Part shown: piece by piece, positions 1 through 8,916 of the stretch
Position numbering within the stretch: position 1 is the stretch's first letter
Layout of the letters: each line of letters begins with the position of its first letter
Source of the DNA: G001797105 sp964528155
GTDB lineage: Bacteria > Chloroflexota > Anaerolineae > Anaerolineales > E44-bin32
Reading direction: 5' to 3'
Assembly (NCBI GenBank): GCA_964528155.1
Contig: CAZGRL010000014.1
Span: 1 to 62,923, forward strand
DNA length: 62,923 bases
The notes under the pieces: generated by a model
The model's database searches: none
Seen by the model: only the letters and a program-made list of their open reading frames with translations
Told to the model about the DNA's origin: nothing
Position numbers and translations under genes: made by a program

Positions 1-480
1 GCAGACATTCTTATCCACAATCTACAAAGCGACACCACACCTCGAGCCGAGGCCTTGACCCGCACCCTCAGTCGGCTGTCAAGCCCGGATCTCGACTTCT
101 ACTGGACGGCGATCGTCGACTACGACGGTTTCATCCTGGCCAGCCACCCGTTCAGCACCGAGTTCGAGGCCGACCATATCTTGGCTGCCTCCGCCCACCT
201 GCTCCGCGTTGGAGAACGAGTGCGGGATGAGATCAACGTCGGGAAGTGGCGCTACACCCTCATCGCAGGGGCGGAGAGCCAGATGATGGTCGTTGCCCTC
301 AACCGGGAGTGTGTCTTGTCCGTCGGGATGAGCCTCACCGCTTCCCTCGACGCCGCATTCGCCGCCATCCGGGCGATCGCGCCCGACTTGATCCGCGACC
401 TCGACATGGCCAGGCGTAAGCACCCCGACCTCAACAGTATGATCTGGAGGCACACTCAACTGGAAGTGGCAAGCCTCTAG
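1..480 (+). CDS. Roadblock/LC7-like domain protein (5' partial)
   Basis: The frame is open from base 1, with no stop before the TTG at 55, so the gene probably begins outside the window. The visible 141-159 residues look like an alpha/beta Roadblock/LC7 fold: a hydrophobic strand (AIVDYDGFILAS), a helix, a strand (YTLIAGAESQMMVVAL), then a second strand-helix (VLSVGMSLTASLDAAFAAI). Such proteins usually regulate small GTPases or act in motility and polarity control. No partner GTPase is visible because the upstream part is missing. A good intrinsic terminator follows at 509-540. The family call rests on fold pattern only and is moderately uncertain. Confidence 0.5.
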   Translation, partial: ADILIHNLQSDTTPRAEALTRTLSRLSSPDLDFYWTAIVDYDGFILASHPFSTEFEADHILAASAHLLRVGERVRDEINVGKWRYTLIAGAESQMMVVALNRECVLSVGMSLTASLDAAFAAIRAIAPDLIRDLDMARRKHPDLNSMIWRHTQLEVASL

Positions 481-508
481 GAGCAGTTCTGCCTGACCCT
501 GAACGCAT

Positions 509-540
509 CGGGCGTGGTTCTCAAGAAACCACGCCCGTTT
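509..540 (+). terminator. Intrinsic terminator after the Roadblock-like gene
   Basis: Perfect 11-bp stem CGGGCGTGGTT / AACCACGCCCG (509-519 with 526-536), 6-nt loop, then TTTGATT. It closes the plus-strand gene ending at 480. The minus-strand oxidase converges on it. Confidence 0.85.
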
Positions 541-571
541 GATTCGCTGCCGTCGCTTCCGACGAGTGAGA

Positions 572-3538
572 TCAGTCCGGACTTCCGATCGCCTCGGCAA
601 CGATTTGAATCGGGTGCCGTGCCGAGATCCCTGTGCCATCGTGGATCTGCGTGCGGCATGAGGTCCCGGCGGCGGCAAGCTGCGCTCCATTTTCAGCAGC
701 TTCCCTGGCCGCCGGGAACAGTGTCAGCTCTCCGATCTGCATCGAAAGCGCGTAGTGCTCCGCCTCATAGCCAAACGACCCGGCCATCCCACAGCACCCT
801 GAGTCGATCTCACTGACACGCTCGGCCACAGCTTCGAGCATATCGATCATCGGTCGGCTTCCGACCAGCGCCTTGGCATGGCAGTGCCCATGAAAGACGA
901 CGGCCTTTGGCCGTTGTCGAAACGACAGGCGGTCGATCGGCCTCTCCCCCTCCCCTTCCGGCTCGGTCAGATACTCTTCGATGAGCCGCGCAACCGAGGC
1001 GACTCTGGCAGCCCGGCGGTCATCCGGGAAGAACTCGAGATACTCGTCGCGCAGCATGAGCAGGCACGAAGGCTCCAGGCCCACGATGGGTGTCCCTTGA
1101 TCGGCGAATGGGAACAGCGCCTCGATGTTGACCGCCGCAGCTTGCTTGGCGCGTTGGAGGAGCCCCTTGGAAACCATCGGCCGGCCGCAGCAGCCCTGCC
1201 GCGGGACGATCTCCACGGAACAGCCGGCCGCCTCGAGAACCTTTATCGCCGCAAGCCCAACCTCTGGCGTGTTCATGTCAGAGAAGGTGTCGGCGAAAAG
1301 CACGACCCTGCGATCTTTCCGAGCAGCAACGCCCGCAGAGCGGGCGACCTTTCGAAGCCGGCGGGCCGCGATTCGCGGCAGGGTTCGTTGTCTCGATACC
1401 CCGAGTGTCTGCTCCATCAGCCAGCGAATCGGCGCCGCCTGCATCGCTGCGTTGATCGGCCAGGCGAGCGGCGTCATCATCCTTGAGACCGCGGCGATCT
1501 CACCGAACATCCGGCTCCGGAGGGGAACGCCGTGTTCGGCCTGGTATAGGTTCAAGAACTCGGCCTTCACTCGCGCCATGTCGACAGCAGTCGGGCACTC
1601 GGCCTTGCACCCCTTGCATTCAAGGCACAAGTCGAGAACTTCGTACATCTCCCGACTTGTGAGAGCACTCGAGGGAAGCCTTCCGGAGAGCGACGCGCGC
1701 AGCGCGTTCGCTCGGCCGCGCGTTGAGTGCATCTCAGACCGGGTGGCCTGGTATGACGGACACATCACGCCGTCGGTCTTCCGGCATACCCCCAGGCCGC
1801 TGCAGCTCTCGACAGCGTGCGCCAGGTCGCCCTCGCGGCGATAGGCGAATACGGTGTCGACAGGGATGGTGGAATAAACCGGGCCGTAGCGCAGGTCCCG
1901 GTCGAGCCCGTGCTTGGGCGCGTCTGGTCCGGTTTGAGGGACGATCTTCCCGGGATTGAGCCGCCCATCAGGATCGAAGCTTTGCTTGAGCTGTCGGAAG
2001 GCACCCATCAGCTCTTCGCCGAACAACCTGGCGTTGAATTCGGTGTGCGACAACCCGTCGCCGTGCTCGCCCGAAACCGATCCGCGCATTCGAATGGCCA
2101 GCTTGACTGCCGCGTCGGCGATCGCCCGCACCTGGTGAAGGCCTTGGTCGGTTTTTAGATTGACCATCGGACGGAGATGCAGGCAGCCTGCCGACGCATG
2201 CGCGTACCATTCGCCGCTCGTGCCCTGGTCGGCGATGATACGATTCATTTCCCGGACGTACTCGCCCAGATGCTCCACCGGGACCGCAACATCCTCGATG
2301 AACGTGACCGGCTTGGTATCGCCGGGAACGGACAGGAGGAGCCCGAGCCCGGCCTTTCTCACCGCCCACAAATCGGCTTGCGTATCCGGCGACTCGAGGA
2401 TGGAGCCGCCGTGCGGCAACGATTTCGCCGACGCCAACAGAGCTGCCGGATCGTCGCCAGCGAACTCGACAACGATAAGCGTGTGCGGATCCCCCTGGAC
2501 AAAGCCCAGCTTGCGGGCATAGGCGGGGATCTGGCGGGCGCGTTCGAGCATCGTTCGCGGGATGAGTTCGATCGCCGCCGGATCGCTCTCGAGCATCGCC
2601 GGCACTGCGTCGCATGCTTCAGCCGTCGAATTGAACCGCACGATGACTAGAACCGTGTTCCGCGGCTTGGGGACAAGCCGGAGCTTGGCGCGGTGCACCA
2701 CCGCCAGAGTCCCCTCCGACCCACTGATGAGGGGCGCCAGGTTGAAATCCTGTTGGGGAGGATAGTCCGCGTCACCGAGGAACCAGCCCGGCGGCATCGT
2801 GGCTGAGTAACCGATCAGATAGTGCAGGCCGTACCCAGAAGCTCTGCGCCACGTACGCGGCCAGTTCTTGCGGATGCTATCGGCGTAGGCCTCGCGGATA
2901 TCCAGGGCACCCTTGTAGATTTGGGCTTCCAGCCCGTGGCCCTGTGCCTTGAGGCGGGCATGCTCGACTGACAGGCCGGAAAATCGAGTCTGCGATCCAT
3001 CAGCCAGGATCGCATCCACCTCGAGGACATGATCCCCCGTCATTCCATAGCGGATTGAGTGCGCCCCGGTGGCGTTGTTCCCGATCATGCCTCCCAGAGT
3101 CGCGCGATCTCCCGACGCCGGATCGGGCCCGAACACCAACCCCTGCTTCGCCGCTACAGCGTTCAGGTGCGCATACACAACGCCTGGCCCGACTTCGGCC
3201 GTCTGCGCCTCTCGGTCGATGTGATGGATCTGATTGAGGTAGCGCGAGCAATCCATGATCAGCGCCCGGCCCACTGTCTGCCCACCCAGACTGGTCCCTG
3301 CCCCTCGCGGCAGCACGGGGACGCCGTACTCTACGGAGGTCTCCAGAACCGCCGACAGGTCGTCGGCCGATCGCGGCAGGACCACTCCGAGAGGCTCGAT
3401 CAGGTGGTTCGATGCGTCGGTGCTGTACAGAGCACGCGTGAATGGATCGAACTGAACTTCACCCTTGAGTCGCGCCTTGAGGCGCGCCTCGAGCTCACGT
3501 TGAAGATCACGGGATCCCTTGTCGCGCACACGATCCAT
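572..3538 (-). CDS. FAD-linked oxidase fused to Fe-S/CCG-domain reductase (GlcD-GlcF / YdiJ type)
   Basis: This 988-residue protein has an N-terminal PCMH-type FAD-binding domain (PRGAGTSLGGQTVG near residue 75) and an FAD-oxidase C domain ending in the HGDGLSHTEF region. A ferredoxin-like 4Fe-4S part follows, with a first cluster segment containing VCRKTDGVMCPSY and a second with CLECKGCKAECP. The C terminus carries cysteine-rich CCG segments (QGCCGRPM, SGCCGMAGSFG). Proteins of this layout oxidise D-2-hydroxy acids such as D-lactate, glycolate or D-2-hydroxyglutarate and pass electrons to the membrane or to an electron carrier. The exact substrate cannot be read from sequence. The start is placed at the ATG at 3538, which follows AGAGGA at good spacing. 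An in-frame start at 3616 lacks a ribosome site. It is the last gene of the minus-strand group with hflX, 126 nt behind it. Confidence 0.9.
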   Translation of the reverse strand: MDRVRDKGSRDLQRELEARLKARLKGEVQFDPFTRALYSTDASNHLIEPLGVVLPRSADDLSAVLETSVEYGVPVLPRGAGTSLGGQTVGRALIMDCSRYLNQIHHIDREAQTAEVGPGVVYAHLNAVAAKQGLVFGPDPASGDRATLGGMIGNNATGAHSIRYGMTGDHVLEVDAILADGSQTRFSGLSVEHARLKAQGHGLEAQIYKGALDIREAYADSIRKNWPRTWRRASGYGLHYLIGYSATMPPGWFLGDADYPPQQDFNLAPLISGSEGTLAVVHRAKLRLVPKPRNTVLVIVRFNSTAEACDAVPAMLESDPAAIELIPRTMLERARQIPAYARKLGFVQGDPHTLIVVEFAGDDPAALLASAKSLPHGGSILESPDTQADLWAVRKAGLGLLLSVPGDTKPVTFIEDVAVPVEHLGEYVREMNRIIADQGTSGEWYAHASAGCLHLRPMVNLKTDQGLHQVRAIADAAVKLAIRMRGSVSGEHGDGLSHTEFNARLFGEELMGAFRQLKQSFDPDGRLNPGKIVPQTGPDAPKHGLDRDLRYGPVYSTIPVDTVFAYRREGDLAHAVESCSGLGVCRKTDGVMCPSYQATRSEMHSTRGRANALRASLSGRLPSSALTSREMYEVLDLCLECKGCKAECPTAVDMARVKAEFLNLYQAEHGVPLRSRMFGEIAAVSRMMTPLAWPINAAMQAAPIRWLMEQTLGVSRQRTLPRIAARRLRKVARSAGVAARKDRRVVLFADTFSDMNTPEVGLAAIKVLEAAGCSVEIVPRQGCCGRPMVSKGLLQRAKQAAAVNIEALFPFADQGTPIVGLEPSCLLMLRDEYLEFFPDDRRAARVASVARLIEEYLTEPEGEGERPIDRLSFRQRPKAVVFHGHCHAKALVGSRPMIDMLEAVAERVSEIDSGCCGMAGSFGYEAEHYALSMQIGELTLFPAAREAAENGAQLAAAGTSCRTQIHDGTGISARHPIQIVAEAIGSPD

Positions 3539-3664
3539 GTGAGGGTCCTCTCGTGGAGTGACTGGAACGTATGTCGGGTGCGGTCGATCGCCCGAATCAA
3601 AACCTGCGCGTGTCATGCCGCCTGGCCGGGCGCGGCGCTCGCGATTTGCGGAGATCAGACCAGG

Positions 3665-5014
3665 CTACTCGGCCGGGGCTTGAACATTGCTCGAAGTTCG
3701 CGCGGTCAGGTAGGGCCGGTAGTCGGAAAGCAGCCGGACGGGAAGTCTGCCCTCGATGAGCACACCTTCCTTTTCGTGCTCGATCTTCTCCACGATCCCC
3801 TGTTCGTGGAATCGACTGATGAGACCTCCCAGTCGATAAGGAACGCGAACGACGACCGGAGACATGCTTTCGAAAAGTTCCTGTTCGAGCGCTGCTTTCA
3901 GTCCAGCGATCCCATCCCCTGTGAGGGCCGAAATCGGAATCGCCCGCTCAAAGTCGTCGATATCGACCAGTATGCTCGAAGGATCGGGCAGGATATCGGT
4001 CTTGTTCAAAGCAGTCACCATCGGGATACCCTGCACTCCGATCTCACCCAGGGTAGCCCGGACAGCTTCCGCCTGAGCACGCGCGTTCGGGTGTGTGATG
4101 TCGACCACATGCAACAGCAGGTCGGATTCGACGATCTCCTCAAGGGTGGCGCGGAAGGCCGCGACGAGCGTCGTCGGGAGTTTCTGTATGAAGCCTACGG
4201 TATCGGTCAGCAAGACCTGATGGCCGCCGGGAAGCTCGACCCGCCGCGTCGTCGGGTCAAGTGTAGCGAAGAGCTGATCAGCCACAAGGACATCCGCCCG
4301 AGCCATCAGATTCAGCAGTGTGGATTTCCCGGCGTTCGTATACCCGACCAGGGCGACCGTGGGGATGTCGGCCTTCCTTCGCCGGGATCGGTAGCGATGC
4401 CTGTGGGCCCTGACCTTCTCAAGTTCCTGCCGCAGATGGGCGATCCGCCGTCCGATCTCACGGCGGTCGACCTCCAGCTGGGTCTCACCCGGACCACGCA
4501 GGCCGACACCCCCGACCGATCCAGCGCGGCCGCCACCGCCGCCCGCCTGCCGCGCCAGGTGCGTCCAGGCTCGAGTGAGTCGTGGAAGACGGTACTCGTA
4601 TTGAGCCAGCTCCACTTGCAGGCTCCCTTCGCGGCTTTGGGCGTGTTGGGCGAAGATGTCCAGGATCAAGGCTGTCCTGTCGACGACGCGAACGCTCTCG
4701 TCCAGAACGCGCTCGAGTTCGCGCTGATGTCGCGGCGAAAGCTCGTCGTCGAAGATGACGACATCGGCCAACAATTCATCGGAGAGTTCGCGGATTTCCT
4801 CGACCTTGCCTGAGCCGACATACGTCTTCGGGTCAGGATGCGGCAGCCGTTGTGTCGTTTCTCCGACGACGACCAGCCCGGCTGTGTCAGCCAACTGAGC
4901 CAGTTCCGCCAGGGAATCGCTCAAACCCAGGAGGGATCGGGATCCGTGGAATTCGACACCGACAAGGAATGCGCGTTCTTTGGGAAGTTCCGTGGATATG
5001 AGTTCTCGGGGCAC
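3665..5014 (-). CDS. hflX: Ribosome-associated GTPase HflX
   Basis: This 449-residue protein has the HflX N-terminal domain (DPKTYVGSGKVEEI near residues 61-73), the glycine-rich linker and GPGETQLEVDRR motif (174-185), and a TRAFAC GTPase domain with G1 GYTNAGKST (224-232), G3 DTVGF and G4 NKTD. HflX binds the 50S subunit and splits or rescues stalled ribosomes, especially under heat stress. The first codon is GTG. A TATAAT on the minus strand (5026-5021) places the likely transcript start at about that GTG, so translation may be leaderless. The gene lies 83 nt downstream of the M28 peptidase gene and may be transcribed with it as well as from its own promoter. Confidence 0.95.
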   Translation of the reverse strand: MPRELISTELPKERAFLVGVEFHGSRSLLGLSDSLAELAQLADTAGLVVVGETTQRLPHPDPKTYVGSGKVEEIRELSDELLADVVIFDDELSPRHQRELERVLDESVRVVDRTALILDIFAQHAQSREGSLQVELAQYEYRLPRLTRAWTHLARQAGGGGGRAGSVGGVGLRGPGETQLEVDRREIGRRIAHLRQELEKVRAHRHRYRSRRRKADIPTVALVGYTNAGKSTLLNLMARADVLVADQLFATLDPTTRRVELPGGHQVLLTDTVGFIQKLPTTLVAAFRATLEEIVESDLLLHVVDITHPNARAQAEAVRATLGEIGVQGIPMVTALNKTDILPDPSSILVDIDDFERAIPISALTGDGIAGLKAALEQELFESMSPVVVRVPYRLGGLISRFHEQGIVEKIEHEKEGVLIEGRLPVRLLSDYRPYLTARTSSNVQAPAE

Positions 5015-5020
5015 GCGAGG

Positions 5021-5026
5021 ATTATA
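5021..5026 (-). promoter_or_regulatory. -10 element of hflX (possible leaderless transcript)
   Basis: TATAAT on the minus strand, six bases before the GTG of hflX. No good -35 is seen at 16-18 nt. The usual 7-nt distance from -10 to start would put +1 on the start codon. Confidence 0.5.
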
Positions 5027-5097
5027 CTCCGCCTGCCCGTCAGGCTACTGCTGGATCCACAGTATAGGGCAGAACATGCCCAGTTCGAGAACGTCGA

Positions 5098-5991
5098 TCA
5101 GCTCTGTAGAGTGCCAGGGCATCCCGCAAGCCAGGTCTGAAGCGTCCGACCTACCTGCTCGAGACTGATGGCGGACAACTTGTCCAACGTGTCGAGCCGC
5201 GTGTGCCAGTACGGGTAGTCGAAATCGATGATGTCGACGGAGCGGATCCCTTTCTGAACAAAGGGAATGTGATCGTCGACCATCGTGTACTTGACAATCG
5301 GAACAAACGCCTCGTAGCCAAGTGAGTTGGCTGTGTTCCAGATGCTCGCCCTGAGTCCTCGATCTGAGTTCCCCTCCATGTACAGATCCAGATCCTCGTC
5401 TCCGACCATGTCCACGAGCACGAACGCATCCGGGAGCTCGGTCAGATTCTCGGCCATGTATGTCGACCCGACGATCCAGTCCCACCCGTCGAGTCCCCCG
5501 CTATCCTCACCGTCGAAGAAAGCCATCTCGACTCGGCAGGCCGACGCGTTCGTCGGGAGTACCCGGGCGAGTTCGAGCAGCACACCTACTCCCGAAGCGC
5601 CGTCATTGGCGCCCGGCACGGGCTCGTCTGTGGTCGACGCATCCTGGTCGGCGATCCTGCGACTGTCGTAGTGGGCCCCCAGCAGGATCAACGGTCCTTC
5701 TGTCGCGCCCTGGCGCGCCGTAATGTTGCGGAGTTCCACCCCGCGATAGTCGAACGTCTGCGTCGCGCTCGTCCAGCCAGTATCCACGAGACTTGAGATG
5801 ATCCAATCGCCGGCCTGTCTGCTAGCCCCCGACCCTGGGATGCGCGGGCCGAATGTCATCTGCCGCTCCACATACCCCATGGCCGAGGCGCCGTCAAAGC
5901 TGGTCGGCGCCACCGGCGTCGATTCAGGGCCCCTGCAACCGCCGACGAGCATCAGGATACCCAGCGCAAATATGCGCATAGCCTCGGTCAT
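5098..5991 (-). CDS. M28-family zinc peptidase / glutaminyl-cyclase-like lipoprotein
   Basis: About 297 residues from the ATG at 5991. A second ATG four codons on (5979) is equally possible. The N terminus is a lipoprotein signal with a lipobox-like LVGGC, so the enzyme should be anchored outside the membrane. The metal-site motifs of M28 are present: HYDSR, GANDGASG and FFDGEDSGG. The long insert before GSTYMAENL (LDGWDWIV) recalls the FFDGEEAF...GS segment of glutaminyl-peptide cyclotransferases, so pyroglutamate formation is as plausible as aminopeptidase activity. A longer reading frame from 6120 would overlap trmFO by over 80 nt and lacks a signal peptide at its N terminus, so it was not chosen. 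It sits 46 nt behind trmFO on the same strand. Confidence 0.85.
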   Translation of the reverse strand: MTEAMRIFALGILMLVGGCRGPESTPVAPTSFDGASAMGYVERQMTFGPRIPGSGASRQAGDWIISSLVDTGWTSATQTFDYRGVELRNITARQGATEGPLILLGAHYDSRRIADQDASTTDEPVPGANDGASGVGVLLELARVLPTNASACRVEMAFFDGEDSGGLDGWDWIVGSTYMAENLTELPDAFVLVDMVGDEDLDLYMEGNSDRGLRASIWNTANSLGYEAFVPIVKYTMVDDHIPFVQKGIRSVDIIDFDYPYWHTRLDTLDKLSAISLEQVGRTLQTWLAGCPGTLQS

Positions 5992-6037
5992 GTTTGGGAT
6001 GTGGGGTCTAATGGGGTTTGGAGGGATGATTGTGTGG

Positions 6038-7405
6038 CTATGCGCAGTCAATCTGGATATCGCCCCATGCTTCGCGTAAGCGGGCAGCCGATCGTTCGGC
6101 GTGCGCCGCAGCGCGCTCACCCCGATGACGCCTCTTCGGCGAATCCGGGAGAGGTGGAAGCAAACCGAGGTTGGCCTTCATGGGCTGGAAGCTGGCAGCA
6201 TCCGCGTGGGAGACATAGTGGCAAAGCGCGCCGAGCATGGTCTCGGTCGGCAGAGCCAACGGGGGCGTGCCGCGGACTTGGTGGGCGGCATTGACGCCGG
6301 CAAGCAGGCCGGTGGCGATGTTGCCCAGATATCCCTCGACGCCCGTCAGTTGCCCTGCGAAAAGGATCTCGGCCGATGCCCGGGTTTGAAGTGTCTCTCG
6401 TAGCAGTCTTGGTGCATTGACAAACGTATTCCGGTGCATCTGCCCGTATCGAGCGAAACGAGCTCGCTCGAGGCCCGGGATCATGCGGAACACTCTCGCC
6501 TGCTCACGGTATGTGAGATTGGTCTGGAAGCCAACCAGGTTGTACAACTCGCCCGCCAGGTCATCCTGGCGGAGCTGGACCACCGCGTGTGGACGCCGGC
6601 CTGTCCGTGGATCCCGCAGCCCGACCGGCCTCATCGGCCCGAACGCCAGCGCATCCCGGCCACGGCCAGCGATCACCTCAACCGGAAGGCACGCTTCGAA
6701 GAACCGCTCGGACCCCGCACGAACGCCCTCCCGAATGGCTGTTTCGAATGCCCGAAGCTCGATCCGTTCGGCCGATTGAAGGGCCTGGACAAAACCCTCG
6801 TATTCCTGTCGATCCACTGGACAATTGAGGTAGTCCCCTTGTTCTTCCTGGCCGCGATCATAGCGCGAAGCCCGGAAGGCGACGGCAAGGTCGATCGAGT
6901 CTGCTTCCACGATGGGCGAGATGGCGTCGAAGAAATACAGATGCTCGGCTCCCGTCAACTCGGCGAGACTCTCAGCCAGGGCAGTCGATGTCAGGGGCCC
7001 CGACGCAACGATGACCACTCCTCCCTGCGGCAAGGTTTTGACTTCCTGGCGGACGACCTCGATCCGCGGGTTGTCCTCGACCAGCCGACCCACAGCGTCT
7101 GAAAACGCTTGCCGATCCACCGCCAGCGCCCCACCCGCGGGAACCGCCGTCTCGCGGGCACACTTGAGGAGATGACAGCCCATGAGGTCCAGTTCGGCCA
7201 TCAGGATCCCGGATGCCCGGTCGCGAAGCTGTGATCCCAGGGAATTGGAGCAAACTAGCTCGGCCAAGCCGGGAGTGCGATGGGCACCCGTCTGCACCTC
7301 GGGTCGCATCTCGAAGAGGCGCACGTCCAGCCCGCGGTCCGCAACTTGCAGCGCCGCCTCACTGCCTGCCAATCCCCCTCCGATGACCGTCACGTCGGGC
7401 GACAT
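6038..7405 (-). CDS. trmFO: Folate-dependent tRNA (uracil-54-C5)-methyltransferase TrmFO
   Basis: This 455-residue flavoprotein makes 5-methyluridine at position 54 of the T-loop, using methylene-tetrahydrofolate as carbon donor. The N terminus shows the dinucleotide-binding GGGLAGSEAALQ and the family signatures EMRPEVQTGAHRT and ELVCSNSLGSQL. The middle contains YFFDAISPIVEADSID and the C-terminal part TGVEGYLGNIATGLLAGVNAA. The ATG at 7405 matches the usual TrmFO start; the frame extends 57 codons upstream but that part is not conserved and runs through the rpoN intergenic region. An extended -10 lies directly upstream. It is divergent from rpoN. Confidence 0.96.
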   Translation of the reverse strand: MSPDVTVIGGGLAGSEAALQVADRGLDVRLFEMRPEVQTGAHRTPGLAELVCSNSLGSQLRDRASGILMAELDLMGCHLLKCARETAVPAGGALAVDRQAFSDAVGRLVEDNPRIEVVRQEVKTLPQGGVVIVASGPLTSTALAESLAELTGAEHLYFFDAISPIVEADSIDLAVAFRASRYDRGQEEQGDYLNCPVDRQEYEGFVQALQSAERIELRAFETAIREGVRAGSERFFEACLPVEVIAGRGRDALAFGPMRPVGLRDPRTGRRPHAVVQLRQDDLAGELYNLVGFQTNLTYREQARVFRMIPGLERARFARYGQMHRNTFVNAPRLLRETLQTRASAEILFAGQLTGVEGYLGNIATGLLAGVNAAHQVRGTPPLALPTETMLGALCHYVSHADAASFQPMKANLGLLPPLPDSPKRRHRGERAAAHAERSAARLREAWGDIQIDCA

Positions 7406-7412
7406 GCGCGGA

Positions 7413-7421
7413 ATTCTATCA
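7413..7421 (-). promoter_or_regulatory. Extended -10 promoter of trmFO
   Basis: TGATAGAAT on the minus strand (TAGAAT at 7418-7413), seven bases before the trmFO ATG at 7405. This predicts a leader of zero to one nucleotide. Confidence 0.5.
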
Positions 7422-7431
7422 CGCCCATTGA

Positions 7432-7447
7432 TGGCACGGAACTTGCA
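7432..7447 (+). promoter_or_regulatory. Sigma-54 promoter upstream of rpoN
   Basis: TGGCACGGAACTTGCA matches the sigma-54 consensus TGGCAC-N5-TTGCW. GG at 7433-7434 and GC at 7445-7446 are separated by exactly ten bases. Predicted +1 is about 7458. This implies that rpoN can activate its own operon. Confidence 0.75.
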
Positions 7448-7453
7448 CCTGTT

Positions 7454-7482
7454 TTGCGTCAACAAGGGTCTTCCTGTATACT
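7454..7482 (+). promoter_or_regulatory. Sigma-70-type promoter of rpoN
   Basis: TTGCGT (7454-7459), 17-nt spacer, TATACT (7477-7482). It lies just downstream of the sigma-54 site and gives a short leader to the rpoN ATG at 7501, which is preceded by CCGAGG. Confidence 0.75.
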
Positions 7483-7500
7483 CACCCACCGAGGCGTCCC

Positions 7501-8913
7501 ATGCTTCAAATCCAGGATCAGTCACTTCGTCCGCTGACAACCGCACATCTGGCTCAGACAATGAGCCTGCTTGCATTGTCCAACCTGGAGCTGCGGGATA
7601 AGGTGCTGGCCGAGCTCGCCGAGAACCCGGCCCTCGAGCTCCTTGAGGAGCGCATCTGCCCGACGTGCCACCGCAAGCTGCAGGCCGATGCGCCGTGTCC
7701 CGTGTGCAGCCTTCAGACGGGCGCCGACGAACCCATCGTATTCCTTTCGCCGCGTGACGCCGCCACGCCGCCGAGGATGTCAGGTCCCGACGGCGACCAG
7801 CCCGAACAGGATCTTGCCGCCCCGGAGGACCTGGCCCTGCACATGCTCCAGCAGCTGGCCTCCGACCTGCTGCCAGCGGATCGATACCTGGCAGCCTACG
7901 TGCTCTCCAGCCTCGATGAAGACGGATTCCTCCAGGATCCGCCGGCGATCATCGCCCGCACGACGCGCAGCGAGATGAGTCAGGTCGAGCGTGTCCTGGC
8001 GTTGATCTCGCATGCCGATCCCCCAGGCCTGGCAACGCGCGGTCCGAGGGACGCCTTGCTGGTGCAGCTCGACCTGTTCGATCCCGAGGATCCCATCACG
8101 CAGCTTGCCCGCCGCATCCTGACGGAAGCCTTCTCCGAGCTGGGGAGGCGCGAGTTCGATCGGATCGCCCACAAGCTTGATGTCAGCGTCAAGAAAGTCC
8201 GTCAGGCTGCCGGCTTCATTCAGGAGAATCTCAACCCCTACCCCGCCCGGGCCTTCTGGGGATCCGGACGCCAGCCGCAGATGGCGGATCCCAACGTCTA
8301 CCACAACCCCGACATCCAGGTGTCGCAGAACTCCTCCAACGGAACCGGACAACTCGTCGTCGAGATCTTTGCTCCCGTGTCAGGTTGGCTGCGAGTCAAT
8401 CCGATGTTCCGCACGGCCATGAGCGAGAAGGACGAGGAAGTGTCCGACGAGTGGTCGCGCCATATCGAGCGCGCCTCTCTGTTTGTCAAGTGCATGCAGC
8501 AACGCAACAACACGATGCGGCGCCTCATGGAATTGCTGACCAGTGAGCAGCGCGAGTTTATCCTGCATGGGGATCGCCACCTAAAGCCGATGACACGCGC
8601 CCGACTGGCCGAGAAGATCGGTGTTCACGAGTCGACCGTGTCACGCGCCGTGGCACACAAGTCAATCGGCCTGCCGGATGGCAGGATCATCCCGCTCAAT
8701 CGCTTCTTCGATCGAAGCCTGTCGGTCCGGGATCGGATCCGCGAAATCATCGAGGATGAGCCGAAACCTCTCACCGACGATGAAATCGTCGAGTTGCTTC
8801 GGCGCGATGGCATTCAGGTCGCCCGCCGGACCGTGGCCAAATATCGTGCGATTGAGGGTATCCTTCCCGCCAGGCTTCGACATCGAAAGGCTGCCCGCGC
8901 CGCAAGGATCTAG
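7501..8913 (+). CDS. rpoN: RNA polymerase sigma-54 factor RpoN, with zinc-ribbon insert
   Basis: This 470-residue protein has the sigma-54 parts in order. Region I at residues 12-48 is glutamine-poor but keeps the LSNLELRDKVLAELAENPALE pattern. A core-binding domain follows, then the helix-turn-helix (TRARLAEKIGVHESTVSRAV), and the RpoN box ARRTVAKYR at 441-449, which reads the -24 element. Directly after region I is CPTC-N9-CPVC (Cys53, 56, 66, 69), a probable zinc ribbon not part of textbook RpoN. Sigma-54 needs an AAA+ activator to open promoters; the activator gene is two genes downstream. Both a sigma-54 and a sigma-70 type promoter precede it. The kinase gene starts three bases after the stop, so they form an operon. 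Confidence 0.95.
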   Translation: MLQIQDQSLRPLTTAHLAQTMSLLALSNLELRDKVLAELAENPALELLEERICPTCHRKLQADAPCPVCSLQTGADEPIVFLSPRDAATPPRMSGPDGDQPEQDLAAPEDLALHMLQQLASDLLPADRYLAAYVLSSLDEDGFLQDPPAIIARTTRSEMSQVERVLALISHADPPGLATRGPRDALLVQLDLFDPEDPITQLARRILTEAFSELGRREFDRIAHKLDVSVKKVRQAAGFIQENLNPYPARAFWGSGRQPQMADPNVYHNPDIQVSQNSSNGTGQLVVEIFAPVSGWLRVNPMFRTAMSEKDEEVSDEWSRHIERASLFVKCMQQRNNTMRRLMELLTSEQREFILHGDRHLKPMTRARLAEKIGVHESTVSRAVAHKSIGLPDGRIIPLNRFFDRSLSVRDRIREIIEDEPKPLTDDEIVELLRRDGIQVARRTVAKYRAIEGILPARLRHRKAARAARI

Positions 8914-8916
8914 GGT

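Noticed and set aside
3059..4813. Long plus-strand frame of 584 codons opposite hflX and the oxidase
   Set aside because: It lies antisense to the conserved hflX GTPase motifs and has no domain pattern; it is a shadow caused by high GC.
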